Origin: JAIBBG01 sp031417525
GTDB taxonomy: Bacteria; Bacteroidota; Bacteroidia; Flavobacteriales_D; Sanyastnellaceae
NCBI GenBank assembly: GCA_031417525.1
Contig: JANOVT010000014.1
Coordinates: 1-8,149 of the forward strand
Direction: 5' to 3'
DNA length: 8,149 nucleotides
Shown here: positions 7,479 through 8,149 of the stretch, piece by piece
Position numbering within the stretch: the stretch's first letter is position 1
Layout: each line of letters begins with the position of its first letter
The notes under the pieces: model-generated
Told to the model about the DNA's origin: nothing
Database searches by the model: none
The model's input: only the letters and a program-made list of their open reading frames with translations
Made by a program: the position numbers and the translations under genes

Positions 7479-7520
7479 ATTCGACGCAGAGTTCGCTTCA
7501 GGAGCAGAGTTACGCAAAGG
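7479..7520 (-). repeat. Interspersed intergenic repeat, copy 1 (inverted)
   Basis: The reverse complement begins CCTTTGCGTAACTCTGC, continues with CTCCTGAAGCGAACTC and ends TGCGTCGAAT, matching the three direct copies downstream. The 17-bp core CGAACTCTGCGTCGAAT is perfect (7479-7495 on the minus strand). It lacks the GAGCGAAGCGA tail of the other copies. With copy 2 it makes a perfect 19-bp inverted repeat (7479-7497 and 7577-7595). Confidence 0.88.
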
Positions 7521-7552
7521 CTAAAATGGACTGATGAACTCATTTGACAATT

Positions 7553-7609
7553 GACTCCGCGCATCTTTGCCCCTACAGCGAACTCTGCGTCGAATCAAGA
7601 GCGAAGCGA
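7553..7609 (+). repeat. Interspersed intergenic repeat, copy 2 (direct)
   Basis: The copy contains CATCTTTGCCCCT, the shared 17-bp core CGAACTCTGCGTCGAAT at 7579-7595, and the tail GAGCGAAGCGA at 7599-7609. It lacks the TTCTCATTCTGTAACTCTC head seen in copies 3 and 4. Confidence 0.88.
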
Positions 7610-7681
7610 TCTATTTTTCGATGAAGTATTTTCGGTATGAAGGTCTTTATTCGAATTTCACTCTCCTCATTTTCGTTCTCT

Positions 7682-7755
7682 TTCTCATTCTGTAACTCTC
7701 TGCGAATCTTTGCTCCTAAAGCGAACTCTGCGTCGAATAGTGAGCGAAGCGAACC
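7682..7755 (+). repeat. Interspersed intergenic repeat, copy 3 (direct, full length)
   Basis: This is a 74-bp unit: head TTCTCATTCTGTAACTCTC, middle AATCTTTGCTCCT, core at 7722-7738, tail GTGAGCGAAGCGAACC. By hand alignment it matches copy 4 at 66 of 74 positions without gaps, at a 94-bp offset. Confidence 0.92.
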
Positions 7756-7775
7756 CAAAAATCCTGAATACCAGA

Positions 7776-7849
7776 TTCTCATTCTGTAACTCTCAGCGGA
7801 ACTCTGCTCCTTCACCGAACTCTGCGTCGAATCGTGAGCGAAGCGAACC
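7776..7849 (+). repeat. Interspersed intergenic repeat, copy 4 (direct, full length)
   Basis: This 74-bp unit has the same head, core (7816-7832) and tail as copy 3. The eight differences are confined to the middle and to one base after the core, so head, core and tail are the conserved parts. It ends 90 bp before the start of the porQ-like gene. Confidence 0.92.
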
Positions 7850-7899
7850 GACAACCACAGAATTCCTATTTTGTATTCCTCCCACCGAAATATTCCCCC

Positions 7900-7907
7900 G
7901 ATCTTTG
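7900..7907 (+). promoter_or_regulatory. Possible -7 promoter element for the porQ-like gene
   Basis: GATCTTTG differs from TAnnTTTG at one position. Initiation near 7914 would leave a leader of about 26 bases before the TTG start. A TTTG lies at 7870-7873, but its 26-bp spacing is too long for the usual -33, so support is weak. Confidence 0.28.
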
Positions 7908-7939
7908 CGTTACTTCGCGGCTCTTAATCAAGATTTGTT

Positions 7940-8149
7940 TTGAAGAAAGGAATATTACTACTCGCCCTCATTGCATTTGTCTCCCATTCGCTGGTCGCTC
8001 AGATCGGTGGCCTGAACTCTTTCAATTCGCTCAATATTCCCGGAAGTGCGCGCATTGCAGCCATGGGTGGAAGTTATTTTGCCATCAAAGACGGCGACAT
8101 ACACCTGGCACAATACAATCCTTCGCTCCTCGACAGTAATATGAGCAAT
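7940..8149 (+). CDS. porQ: PorQ-like type IX secretion system protein, 5' part (runs off window)
   Basis: The frame is open from 7928 to the window edge, and its only plausible initiator is the TTG at 7940; a TAA at 7925-7927 closes the frame upstream. The visible 70 residues begin with a classical Sec signal peptide: KKG, a hydrophobic core ILLLALIAFV, and a likely cleavage in LVA-Q after residue 20. Mature sequence follows with FNSLNIPGSARIAAMGG (29-45), IKDGDIHLAQYNPSLL (49-64). This arrangement (GG..FN.LN.P.SAR.AA.GG followed by D.D...A..NPSLL) is how PorQ and the related PorV-type outer-membrane beta-barrel proteins begin. In the type IX system PorQ works with PorZ/PorU/PorV at the outer membrane to process and attach cargo. 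The terminator upstream implies its own promoter. Assignment rests on recalled similarity of the N-terminus; another PorV/PorQ-type barrel is the alternative. Confidence 0.75.
   Translation, partial: MKKGILLLALIAFVSHSLVAQIGGLNSFNSLNIPGSARIAAMGGSYFAIKDGDIHLAQYNPSLLDSNMSN

Larger units (their letters stand above)
7443..7939. other. Repeat-rich intergenic spacer between lon and the porQ-like gene
   Basis: This stretch of about 500 bp holds no supported gene. Short open frames on both strands lack family resemblance and run through the repeats. It contains four copies of one interspersed repeat (listed separately), a pyrimidine-rich segment at about 7658-7690, and three occurrences of ATCTTTGC (7563-7570, 7706-7713, 7901-7908). 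No tRNA, CRISPR array or insertion-sequence ends were seen. Confidence 0.8.

Noticed and set aside
7458..7480. GCAGCAAGCTGC near-palindrome beside repeat copy 1 as a second terminator or operator
   Set aside because: The stem is short with no T-tract, and the strong lon terminator lies just upstream; no independent support.
7710..8139. Two forward open frames (7710-7943 and 7834-8139) over the spacer and the right end
   Set aside because: They run through the interspersed repeats, have no recognisable domain, and the second overlaps the PorQ-like frame, which has a signal peptide and family motifs.

Overview
The window looks like a chromosomal segment of a member of the Bacteroidota, perhaps near Chitinophagales or Sphingobacteriales. 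Four signs point there: a C-terminal GlmU-like protein of the Bacteroidetes-specific type, the start of a PorQ-like type IX secretion protein, no Shine-Dalgarno sequences ahead of the genes, and a TAnnTTTG-type -7 promoter element. The taxon is an inference; no rRNA or other decisive marker is present. All supported genes lie on the + strand.

Layout. Positions 3-89 may be the last 28 codons of an upstream gene. Positions 205-3627 hold a compact nucleotide-sugar cassette: an extended short-chain dehydrogenase/reductase (NAD-dependent decarboxylase/dehydratase/epimerase), a divergent UDP-sugar 6-dehydrogenase overlapping it by 14 bp, and a DegT/DnrJ/EryC1/StrS PLP aminotransferase. The 62-bp gap before the aminotransferase is almost entirely a 7-bp tandem repeat (TCTCACC-like). 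Then follow a GlmU-like sugar-phosphate nucleotidyl/acetyltransferase (3697-4881) behind a good candidate promoter, the ATP-dependent protease Lon (4946-7390) ending at a strong intrinsic terminator, a repeat-rich 0.5-kb spacer (7443-7939), and the 5' end of a porQ-like gene (7940 to the window edge) that uses a TTG start.

How the genes fit together. The first three enzymes could oxidise, rearrange or decarboxylate, and transaminate a UDP-sugar to give an amino sugar for surface polysaccharide or glycoprotein glycans. The GlmU-like protein would feed such a pathway with UDP-GlcNAc, although that product also serves peptidoglycan and lipid A. Lon is cytoplasmic proteolysis, and PorQ belongs to envelope secretion. 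The exact sugar product cannot be read from this window.

No wholly new system is evident. The points most worth a second look are the replaced active-site residues in the 6-dehydrogenase, the four-copy interspersed repeat between lon and porQ (three direct copies, one inverted), the heptamer repeat inside the sugar cassette, and the porQ start, which an ATG-only gene call would miss.
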